Of a DNA stretch of 64,000 bases, positions 54,479 to 64,000 are shown piece after piece. The notes beneath the pieces were generated by a model. The model worked only from the letters and a program-made list of their open reading frames with translations. It made no database searches and was not told the DNA's origin. A program made the position numbers and the translations under genes. The DNA comes from Hofstenia miamia. Lineage: Eukaryota; Xenacoelomorpha; Acoela. The stretch covers positions 3,393,702-3,457,701 of the forward strand of contig SCFE01000005.1 of NCBI GenBank assembly GCA_004352715.1. Reading direction: 5' to 3'. Positions within the stretch are counted from its first letter, which is position 1; each line of letters begins with the position of its first letter.

Positions 54479-57400
54479 AGGACATACTAAATCACTAGGA
54501 CGCAACAACAGCTGTTGATTAAGAAAATAATGTGTGGTCTGAGTTCGGGTTAAAACAGGTAACGGAAATGGCACTCATTATTGTTTCGCTAGGTAAATGC
54601 AGCGTTGGGTTATGTAAATCACATTTTGATTCCACTACATCAAAATTCACAGTATATGGATTTCCATCAGACGAATACATGCGTAATAAGTGGATTAAAG
54701 CCCTACCAAATATTCTACCAAAACATCCGACTCGGAATATGGCTGTTTATGAATTACACTTGTCAACATCTGTAGGTTCACAAAAAAGAAAGGTCATTTG
54801 CTACCTGCAGACCACCATCACTTTTTTGTACGCCTGCCACATTTTCGCAGCAAGTATACACCTTTTTGTAAAATCATATAAATTATTTGAAATACTTTTT
54901 ACTGTTCAACCTGAGCAAAATTTTCTAAGTTTCTTAAGTTTTCAGAAATTGAGCTTTGGTAAATTCATATACAGTAAATAATTTTTATAAGAAGTGTGTA
55001 CAACCTTCCACATCTCTATTGGTAGATCAAAGAGGTATATCTTTATCGAAAAGAAATGCTATTGATGAAGAAATTGTGGAATTTAATGAAAAAGATGTAA
55101 TTTTATCATTTGCAAGTTTTCGTGAGGCAATATTGACGAAATATGCACATTCGCATTTTATACGAATTTCAGATAATGAAGTGTGTTTTGGATTTACTGA
55201 AGACAAATCTCCACCATTCAGTTTCACTTACTCTGTAAAGATAAATCACAATCTTACCGTTCAATGTTTCAAAGGGCATACAACTGTGTGCATTAGAGAC
55301 CTGTTGGGATTTCAATCTTCTTTGTCCAACTAGTCCCAATTAGAAGCAATTTTTAATCGATTTTTGGGGGCAGATTCGACTGTTAATAAAGATTTACATT
55401 CTATATGCAAAAGAATTATCTTACAATTAGCAGATGGTAGGCGTCTGCGGCTAAAAATTTTGATTAATGATTATGATTCACTATAATCTGTTACTTTATA
55501 TTTGCTGGTGTGATTTTGTATTTGAACTAAATTCCTAATATAGCGTGTACCCCTAGCAAATGTATTAACTGAAGATCAGCAAATGGTTCTTGAACAGCTA
55601 CTTCTAGTGACTGGAACCGGTTTTGTAACAGAGTATTCTACTAGAATGCTAAAATTTGCTATTAAGATTTTCATTCATAGCCGAAAATTTATTGTGTGCT
55701 TAAAAGTATGCTAATCTTTACATTCATATAATTTAATGTTTTTAATCCCTAATTTAAATTTTGAACTACGGGAACATTTGAAGTTGTAATGTATACTGGT
55801 CCTACCTAATCCACAAACACTTAAAAGAAAGTTAGTTTCGCAAAAGATGTTGGGTCGTTAGAAGAATGCAAAGAAACATGTAAACTTATTATTACTTCTA
55901 AGCCCGAAAATCAGAGACAATGCACTATTATTGTTGATGAAATTTACTGTCGGACTTCTCTTCGTTATGTTGGATGCAATGTGTTAGGTAATGCATTTGC
56001 ACATATTCGTTGATTTAATGCTGTTGATAAAAATGGCATGTATTTTTGAAAATAACTATACTCTTCATAAATATGAGATGTGTGCATTTGTTTAAAACTA
56101 GGCTATTCTATTGATAATCCCATAATGTTGGCACAAACAGTTCTTTGTATAATGGTGTCATTTATAAACAGCAGAGGCGCATTTATTGATTGGTAAACTC
56201 ATTCCAGTATTCAAGAACACAGCTGATTTTCAATATCACCACATTTGTGATGTTATTAAGATTGTTAATGATAATGGAGGAACCGTTATTTCAGTCTCAA
56301 CAGACAATTTAAGGTTAAATATAAAATGTTTTGGATTGTTTGGCAGTTCTCCTGAATCCCCTTGATCTTCATTTAATCCTCTTAATGAGAACCAGCGATT
56401 GTTCACCCTCTTTGATCCAGTTCATTTAATCAATATTGTTTGGAATAATTGGTTAAATGAGCCACGATTTGGAAATGCTGTTATAGCAATAGCAACACGA
56501 AATTCTTCACTTTATCATTGTTTTACACAGATAGATCCTTAAATTTTGTGCAATAGTTTTTCATTTTATTTGAAATTTTTATATTTGAGAAATTTTATGC
56601 CTATTCTGATTCTCTAACTATAAAACAAAATAATGCCACTGCTAATGCAATTTGGCACACCATACATGAAGTTTGCGATCTAGCAGTTCACTTATTAACT
56701 AAGTGCAATTTTTCCTATGTTTTGTTATTAAAATTTCAATCAGATCGTTTGGAAGGAGAGTTTGGCAGCATTCGGCAGATGAGTTGGGGTTCGTATTTTT
56801 ATACGTCTCTCAAATCTTATCAAGTGTAAAAGTTTTAAGACTCAGCTTGCTATCGAAATTGGATATTTCTATTAACGAAGTGTTTAAAGATGTTTCTTTA
56901 AAATGTGAGTCTCCACCGGATATGGAAATCATTGAAACAATATTTGATGATGACAATTACTGCTTAACTAAGCAAGAACATTCAACGCTCTGTACATTGC
57001 TGGATATATATCTTCTAAGGTAACACCTTAGTACCTTCATTTTGTATTGTTTTATGTTTAGCAAAATTTTGTGTCGGGCCCAGACACAATTGGAGAAATC
57101 TCCCATTTCATAGAATTCTTGTCAAATGGTAATCTACGGATTCCAACGTTGGAGCTGCTTTCCTTTACACAACGCTGCTATATTTATTTTAAGCGATGCA
57201 GACCACATTGATCTGCCTGCTGTAAAAAGGCTTCAAATTAATATGAGTCTTATTTTTCGAATTCTCCTCAACACAAAGTTATAAATAGACTGGTCAATGT
57301 ATTTTGTAAAGGTGAAGTGCCCTGTTTTAATCATAATTCACATCTAAGTGGTTTAAATCAAGAGAGCAAGCGAGGGAAGAGAAAATTAAGCCCTATAAAA

Positions 57401-57518
57401 TAAATTGTTTTCTCTTATTTGAATTTTCTTTTATATTTTGCAAATTAATATCAGCCCAAACATTTTTATTCGCCACTCATTTAACCTGAGTTACGTCCTG
57501 GTATATTTAGTATGTCCT

Positions 57519-57520
<2 letters not shown>
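54477..57520 (+). mobile_element. P element-type DNA transposon
   Basis: A 3.04-kb element in TA microsatellite has matching inverted ends: CAAGGACATACTAAAT at the left and the same string, read on the minus strand, at the right, followed in both by an AGGACG(C/T)AAC block. It contains a THAP domain and P-type transposase. The 8-bp duplication expected for this family is masked by the TA repeat. Confidence 0.85.
54568..57402 (+). pseudogene. THAP-domain P-element transposase, broken or intron-containing
   Basis: 54568-54780 encodes a THAP zinc finger: CSVGLCKSHF, then VYGFPSDEYMRNKWIKALP, then AVYELHL where the consensus has C-x-x-H. The third zinc ligand is therefore Tyr and the finger should not fold. 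Downstream pieces follow the transposase order: 54956-55333; a segment with TEDQQMVLEQLL (about 55570); IIVDEIYCRTSLRYVGCNV (about 55930-55985); a GTVISVSTDNLR segment (about 56280-56315); FDPVHLINIVWNNWL (about 56418-56462); and a C-terminal basic end at 57402. Some breaks may be introns (GT..AG pairs are available), but in-exon stops such as those near 55335 and 56012 argue for decay. P-type transposases use GTP as cofactor. The 106-codon frame at 56703-57023 is part of this. Confidence 0.8.
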
Positions 57521-57554
<34 letters not shown>

Positions 57555-57725
57555 ATTAATATAAATTAATTGAAGATAGAAAGCTAATATTATGACGAAC
57601 AAATGCATAGAAATCCCCATGAATTNNNNNNNNNNNATATATATATATATATATATATTAATATAAATTAATTGAAGATAGAAAGCTAATATTATGACGA
57701 ACAAATGCATAGAAATCCCCATGAA
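57521..57725. repeat. Direct duplication of about 75 bp around an 11-N gap
   Basis: TAATATAAATTAATTGAAGATAG...CCCCATGAATT occurs at about 57552-57625 and again at 57658-57727, each preceded by (TA)n, with N at 57626-57636. It is either a short tandem duplication or an assembly artefact. Confidence 0.8.
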
Positions 57726-57727
57726 TT

Positions 57728-58390
57728 TTCCAGCTCAAACAATTTCTCACAGTAAAATATCACAATAATTGTACTGTTCTAATATTTATATTAAATTTTA
57801 CATAATCGGTACATTTATAAATACGTATTAATGAACTTAACGTATACTTGGGGTACAAAATTTACCCCAGTGGAAGTTAACGTGACTGAGTGCGACGCTC
57901 TCCCAAAATGTGATACATAGCTAATAAAATTTCACTGAGCAATTCGCATTATAAGGTCTGAATGACTTAATGTGCACTCTTTTATCGTATGCCCTTCTTT
58001 TGAACAGAAATGTACAAATGGTATACCACCGGTTTTGTAATATTGTTATTAATTTGTTTTTTTCAATTTTACCTCAAAGGTACAGGAAATAAAGCGTCGA
58101 TTGATTGATTGATTGGTTAGGGATTTGAAAAAGTACTTAAATAATGTTGTAAATAATTATAAATTTGTAAACGCTAGCACTTTTGTATAAATATTTGCTA
58201 AACCTTTTTAAGGTTAATCACTAAGATCCAATTAATTATAGAAGAATATTGATAAAATTTCTGTTTTCAATTTTTTATAAATTCAGTGTTGTGCATAAAG
58301 TAAATGCCTACGTATCTTCAAAAATTCCTTTTTATGTAATGAAGACACAACCTTGATCCTTAGCAGAATAACTTGTCCGTAAAAACTATT
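57728..58390. other. No recognisable gene
   Basis: AT-rich sequence without supported features. A short duplication (GATTGATTGATTGGTT) lies near 58100. Confidence 0.5.
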
Positions 58391-58393
58391 ATC

Positions 58394-59343
58394 ACCCTAG
58401 TAAATAAATTTGGCAAAAAATTGCCAAATATTTGGAAAGGATTTGCAAATCGATTCCAATATTTGCCAAGCATTTGGCAAATTTTCCAAATTTTATGCAA
58501 AATTACCAAATATTTGGCAAATTTTCCAAATAATTTGCAAACTTTCCAAGAATTTGCCAAATATTTGGCAAACTTTCCAAATTTTGGGCTAAGTGAATTT
58601 TTTAGAGAAATTTAAATATATTAAACAATTATACTCATACATTTATGAAAAGCATTAAACTTTCATCAGCTTTAGTTATTTAAAACAGCAGTTGATTAAA
58701 CTGCCTTCACAGTATACATTAAGATGTATACAGAAGACGTATAGATACAGTACAGTCTAATCGTAGTTTAAACTACAGCAATCAACTGCCAACCAAATGC
58801 ATTGGCATGTTAGTCAACATTATAATTTCTAACCAAGGCAACATTGATTATGTATCAAATAAGCTTGTTTATATTTCGTAACAATTCGCTCAAAATTATG
58901 GCAATTATGAATTATAATTTAAATATCTATAAGTATGGTAGATTTAAAAATTATTTCTGGTATGAACTTAAAAAAGTAAATGAACACAGGTGATAACACT
59001 AGTCCATAACTAGTACTAATTGCGTACTTAAATGTTGCATAAATTATTCTTAGATATATATATATTTTAATTGTTTATAATAGTAGTCAATAAAAAATTG
59101 AAATTTTCGTTATATTGGTTTCAAAAATGTTTGAAATAGTTTATTATATATTACGCACACTTTTATTTATTCAAATATGCTGTAAATTAATGAATGTACA
59201 AATTGTACAAATTTGGAAAATTTGGCAATTATTTGGCAAATATTTGCTAAATATTTGGAATATTTCCATTTACAAAAATTATGCATTTTTATCCAAATAT
59301 TTGGCAAATATTTGCCAAATTTTCCAAACGTATTTACTAGGGT
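58394..59343. mobile_element. MITE whose ends are arrays of TTTGGCAAA repeats
   Basis: The left tip is ACCCTAGTAAATA, and the right tip reads the same on the minus strand. Next to each tip lies an array of TTGGC / GCCAA half-sites separated by AAATATTT or TTTTCC (58410-58590 and 59210-59325). The middle is AT-rich and non-coding. The three overlapping small frames in the left array are repeat artefacts. An older relative lies at 5410-5990. Confidence 0.7.
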
Positions 59344-59971
59344 AGTTTTTTACCCCACAGTCGTTAAAGTGTTAATGAATTAGCTGACTTGATTATTTTC
59401 AAAAGCTTGAAAATACTGAAAAGATTTATGTAATGTTGCAGAAATCACGCAAATTTTAAAATTGATATATATTTTAATGAAAATTTTTCGCACTTTCTTA
59501 TAGCTTGTTCTTTATATAATTAGCATATTTTATAAATAAAATATTTAAGCGTTTGCAATATAATTTTAATTCCAGATGGCTGAGCTATCACCGTCGACCA
59601 AGGGTGGTGCTTAGTAAAAGAGCAAATAAAAAAGCATTGGCGCCACGCTCGATAAAGAAAAAAATGCAGTTTTGTGTGCCAAACCTGGCTTATCAATATT
59701 TTTTCTTAGTCTAATGGATTAACTACAGTGGACTACCTTAGAGCTGTGACCACATCCATCATGAAGGATGGAACTGTTGTTCTTTATGCATTTAATACAA
59801 TACTCTCAGATAACAGAAAATAACCATACCAGAATGTTTAAGCATGTCCATTGGAATTGGAACTTAGTTAGATTCCATTTGGACATTTGAATTTCATTGG
59901 AATTGGTTGTTCAAACAAAATTAGCTATTCCTTGGAATATTTTTACAAAAATTTCCAAAATATGACAGCAG
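59344..59971. other. No recognisable gene
   Basis: No supported feature. ATTGGAATTGG-type repeats occur near 59850-59905. Confidence 0.45.
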
Positions 59972-59979
59972 TTTTTATA

Positions 59980-61689
59980 CAGGGTGTCCGCGCTGCCTGG
60001 AAATCTGGAATTGTCTGGAAATTTAAAGTTAGTGCCTTGAACTACCTTTAGTGTCTGGAACTGCCAGTAAATTTTATATTTTATTGCAACCAATTATTGG
60101 CATGTCTAAATGTATTCTTTCTTGAGGTTATGTATGTCACTGTTGGTTTCATGCAAATGTGAAGGTGACTGGATCAGCAATTATCAGTGATTGGGATTGA
60201 AATGTCAATTCAGGACAATCTCCTTTTAGCGCATTTTTCTAAAACACGTATAATGACGAAATTTATTTTTCAATTAGTCTGATGTATTTATTGCTTGCCA
60301 AATACTTCAACCCAACTTTTGTCTATTAAGACAATTTATCAAATTTTCACATAAGAACTATATACTCCATATTTTTATGTGTGCATCAACAAAGCTTTAA
60401 CATTTTGTTTGCCATTAGGGTTTTTTATCAATAATTGGGTACAAAACGCATGTCATTTAGATAGGCATTAAATGTGGTATAGTATTTAGCGTTTATCAAT
60501 TTCAAGATTTTTACATCTAGCACATCTAATTGGCTTGCGACCAAATGCCACCAAATGCAAGTGCATAAGTCTATATTTTGAGATTTGTTTTTCGATTTTC
60601 TACTGTAAATTTCTATCCTATATCATTGTAAATATGTTGTGATAATGTACCTAGAATCCAATAAATCAAAATTTTCATTGGACGTTAGCATTATGTGCCT
60701 GACGAATATATAAATTCCTCACATGTGCAACCGTTCAGCATTAGTCTTTTCCAATTCTGTCATTTTGCACCATTCCCAATACTGACACACATTTTTAAAG
60801 AAATCTTATCAAAAACATGGAGACTTAAAAATAATTGCCTGCTGCAAGAAGATGTGGTTTAAATTTATCAGCATAAATAGGAAATACACTTGCATGTATG
60901 CATGTATGAAAAGAGTAATTCACTTGATTATAATTAGAAAAACTGTTTTTGTATTATATGGCTTTATCCAAGGGTAGACGTGGGTACAAATTTTGGTACT
61001 CAACTCAACTCACATCAGCACTCAACCTCACCCGTAGCTAACAAAATCATACCCGCACCGGGACTGCAGATTTTTATAAAAAATAACTGCGGTTTTACTT
61101 AGAAAAAAGAAGTTTTCCCCATAGCAAAGTATTTTATATTACTAAATAAATAATCATACAGCATACATAATAGTATGGATTACTACAGTGACGTTGTTGA
61201 CTTGGTCTACATAATGTATCATAAATAGACTTTTGTATAGGACATGGAGAGGGGACAACACTAAAATATCAGTCTGGCATGCTCTGAATGTAGAAGAATA
61301 CAGCACTTGATATTCCTTCTAATTTTTCATGTCTTATATTTATATATTGATGACGGCCTGAGAATAATTTTTAAAATCATACTCGCACTTTTCCAATTAG
61401 TTACCCAGCCAACACCAATACCCGAGCAGATGTGGGTATATCCGCAACTCACATTGGCATACCAAACCCACGTCCACCTTGCTTATATCTGTTTGATAAA
61501 ATAATGTTTTACTCGTGGTTGAAATTTCATTTGATGGAGTTATTTACGTTAATTTCAGTCTGAAACAGGCCGGAAATTTACAATTGCAGGTTGCGAATAC
61601 CACATTACTGTCTGGAAATTGCTCTCAGTTTGGCATGGAAATGCCTTGAACTGCCTGGGCAATGGTAAGTTGAAATGCGCCGACACCCA
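59980..61689. mobile_element. Probable non-autonomous hAT-like element
   Basis: The left end CAGGGTGTCCGCGC and the right end, read inward, TGGGTGTCGGCGC are inverted. The flanks TTTTTATA (59972-59979) and TTTATATA (61690-61697) match at 7 of 8 positions. The subterminal regions on both sides carry CTGGAAATT and GCCTTGAACT(A/G)CCT repeats. No transposase is recognisable in the 1.7 kb. Confidence 0.55.
60967..61486. mobile_element. Possible small element nested in the hAT-like element
   Basis: CAAGGGTAGACGTGGGTAC at the left is mirrored by a minus-strand CAAGGTGGACGTGGGTTTG at the right. Interior ACCCGCACCGGG and ATACCCGAGCAG blocks recall the GC-rich blocks of element A1. The target duplication is unclear. 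Confidence 0.4.
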
Positions 61690-61803
61690 TTTATATAATA
61701 ATAAAATTTATATTTCAACTACATAAAGCATTTTTTTATTATTAAATAGATTTATTACGTTAACATAGGTCTACAAATACATTAAACAGCCAACAAAAAG
61801 CAT

Positions 61804-63898
61804 TTAATGAACTGATGAACTGAAAGATAATTGGCATGATTTGCATGGACAAACCAGGTAATGTGTGCATCTAATATCAATATTAAAAGTACAATTGAGA
61901 TGTAATCTGGAAAAAACTAGCAGATATTTCTTTGACAATGCTGTAATCATCAAATAAATTAATGTTTGCGTTTGTATGAATAAATTTGCCAAGCGAGTGA
62001 TGCGGTTAAAATAGAAGTAAGCTGTCTTTGACTTATTCACACGTGTTACTTGAAAGAGATTAAAATTTTTAGAACGTAATCCTGGGCGCGTTGAGTAATA
62101 TAAAGATAAATAATCAAAAGCACTGAGATCCAAGCCATTTGTTAAAAGTTTGTTTAAATAAAGCAAATCACAAAATTGAAAGAGTAGAGGAATTGGGAAT
62201 AAGTTAAGGTTAAGAAGTCTAGTTTTATAATTTCCGATATTTTGAATCCACTTAGTACATCGACGCTGTAAACGTTCAAATTTATCAACATCTTCTGAAG
62301 ATGGAAACTAAATCTGAGATGCATACATGAAGGAGGTCAGGATTAAAGATTTGTAAAGAGTAAGTTTCACGTGGTATGAAGTATTAAAGGGAATTCATCT
62401 TCTTAATAACAAAAGAATGAGTAATTAAAGGGAATTCATCTTCTTAATAACAAAAGAATGAGTACACTTTTTTATTTTTTCAGACACATGTAAAGTCCAC
62501 AATAAATCATGACTGAAATGCACACCAAGATCTTTAACATATGCAATAGGCTTAAACATTGAAACTTCAATTTGAATAGACGAATCAGATATAGGATTAG
62601 AGATATGCTCAAATTTTTTCTTATTAAAGATCATTTTGTTATTTTTTGCCCAAACTACAAGAGAAGAGCAGTCATCTTCAATGTTGTGTAAAGATGGAGA
62701 AAAAATAATTAGATCATCAGCGAATAAGTATGGGGTGCAATTAAGACAATAAGATGGAATGTCATTTATAAATATGAGAAATAATAATGGTCCCAACACT
62801 GAGCCCTGGAGCACACCAATGGTAACATGTAACCAACAGGATCGACAAGAATTTATACTAACACATTGAACTCGATTTGCCAGGTAAAAGGCAAGGATTT
62901 AAAGAATATTCCCACCATACCGAAATTGCACAACTTATGCATTAGAAGTCCATGTGGAACTGAATCGAATGCTTTACGAAAATCAAGTTGAAGCACGTAA
63001 GACTGAGAATCTTCATATAACTTGTATATATCATCTAAAAATAATACGAGTTGGGGGACTGTAGAGCGAGCCTTAATGAAACCAAATTGTTGATTATTAA
63101 GTTTGTAGCGTACAAAACTGTAAAGTTAATCAAAAAGTAATTTTTCAAACAGTAATGATAGTCTGGGAAGGGAAGCTATTGGACGGTAATTATTTGCTTT
63201 TTTCCGATTACCTGATATAAATAATGGGCTGAAGATAGCTTGCTTCCATAAATCAGGGTAATAATCTGAATCAATAATAAATCAAAAAGATTTAAGGCAT
63301 GAACTGATAATTGCAATGAATATTGCTTTAAGAATGAGCCAGGGAGCTTATTAGATCCACAGTTGGAGTAACAGTTAGCTAAGAGGGATAACATCATCAA
63401 GTTCAATTGATATATCATTGAAATCAAGATTGTGAAATGAACAAGTTATCTCATCCTGTGGAGAATAAATAGAGGCAAAATATTCGTTAAACTGTGAGCA
63501 AATATCAAGTCTGTTGTAGCAGATTTAGACTCCTAAGAGATGGGGCGAGGAAAAGTGTGAAGATCTAAAGATCGAAGTAATTTATAACAGGAATTAACGT
63601 CAGAAATGTCTGAAAAGCTTTGTAAAAATATTAATCTATCAAATTAAGCTGACTCAAGGAGATCTTTGTGCAATGATTTTAAATGGCTAAAATCAGAAAA
63701 ATCGTTTGTTTTTTGATATTTTCGATATTGAGATTTTGTTTTGTTATAGATGTGAAGAGTATATGAAGATGTATATGATGTTAAAATACGAGGCTTAAGT
63801 CGTTTCCAAGGAACAAATGTAGCTATAATTTCGAAAGGAGAGTCGTACCAATAAGAGATATAAGACGAATTATTCACATAAAAAGAGAATAATGACAT
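61804..63898 (-). pseudogene. LINE (Jockey/CR1-group non-LTR retrotransposon) reverse transcriptase, broken
   Basis: On the minus strand, from 63898 down: a linker with KTKSQYRKYQKTNDFSDFSH (63644-63898); then an RT start with an NYRPI-like region near 63180-63200; an LDFRKAFDSVPHG-type motif near 62960-63000 with the first catalytic Asp; MLQGSVLGPLLFLIFIND (62761-62814) and FADD at 62713-62724 with the catalytic pair; and a C-terminal segment (61804-62166) with a RSKNFNLFQV..FFNRITRL-like pattern. Frame changes near 62420, 62815 and 63176 break it. A 41-bp tandem duplication at 62383-62464 causes one of them. The endonuclease part would lie beyond the window or is lost. Confidence 0.85.
62383..62464. 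repeat. 41-bp perfect tandem duplication inside the LINE
   Basis: ATTAAAGGGAATTCATCTTC...GAATGAGTA is present twice head to tail. As 41 is not a multiple of three, it shifts the RT frame at codons after the palm domain. Confidence 0.9.
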
Positions 63899-64000
63899 TG
63901 AGAGAGCTAAGAAGAGTCCAATTGAAATTTTAGAATTGACAGGTCATTTTGCTTAAAATATTGAAGAAAATAGGATTTTGTAACCTTCAGCGAAATTACA

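Noticed and set aside
1-64000. tRNA or rRNA genes
   Set aside because: No cloverleaf with conserved A and B boxes or rRNA-like GC-rich stretch was noticed by eye. A tRNAscan or Infernal run would settle it.

Overview
The window is AT-rich eukaryotic DNA from an invertebrate animal. It carries intronless seven-transmembrane receptor genes, Polinton, piggyBac, P-element, hAT, Tc1/mariner and Mutator-like DNA transposons, LINE and LTR retroelement remains, and many (TA)n microsatellites. There are no operons, bacterial promoters or Shine-Dalgarno sites. The base composition and this transposon mixture would suit a cnidarian such as a hydrozoan, or another AT-rich invertebrate, but nothing seen here fixes the species. 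It is a scaffold with assembly gaps: two of exactly 1000 N (1752-2751 and 30298-31297), three shorter runs, and isolated N bases.

Layout. 1-1751: decayed Ty3/gypsy protease and reverse transcriptase (RT). 2752-4620: small DNA elements, an 11-bp minisatellite and block B. 4640-5290: a LINE fragment abutting a short LTR, a primer-binding site and a gag-like remnant. 6171-7181: a 7TM receptor with one nonsense codon. 7182-10381: no recognisable gene. 10388-21101: a complete-ended but decayed Polinton/Maverick, about 10.7 kb, with 0.5-kb terminal inverted repeats (TIRs), a perfect 6-bp target duplication and a broken protein-primed family B DNA polymerase. 21140-28570: inverted copies of the gag/LTR, LINE, receptor, B and A blocks, plus a hAT insertion, a TTAA-flanked MITE and a large palindrome. 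31298-32270: Ty3-like integrase remnant and a minus-strand coiled-coil remnant. 34820-35250: Mutator-like transposase tail. 38735-39634: degenerate copy of an uncharacterised repeated gene family. 42001-44791: a non-autonomous hAT and a Tc1/mariner element. 45844-46560: RT/RNase H remnant. 46975-47985: the only clearly intact gene, a 336-residue 7TM receptor. 48735-50000: BED/hAT transposase remnant. 52033-57520: piggyBac, a second piggyBac fragment and a P element. 58394-61689: two non-autonomous DNA elements. 61800-63900: LINE reverse transcriptase on the minus strand.

The biological theme is a small lineage-specific family of single-exon 7TM receptors (one intact, one truncated, two broken) embedded in nested mobile elements. 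Three receptor copies share a short upstream motif at the same distance from ATG. Apart from these receptors, no host gene is identified. Everything else that codes is transposon-derived and mostly dead.
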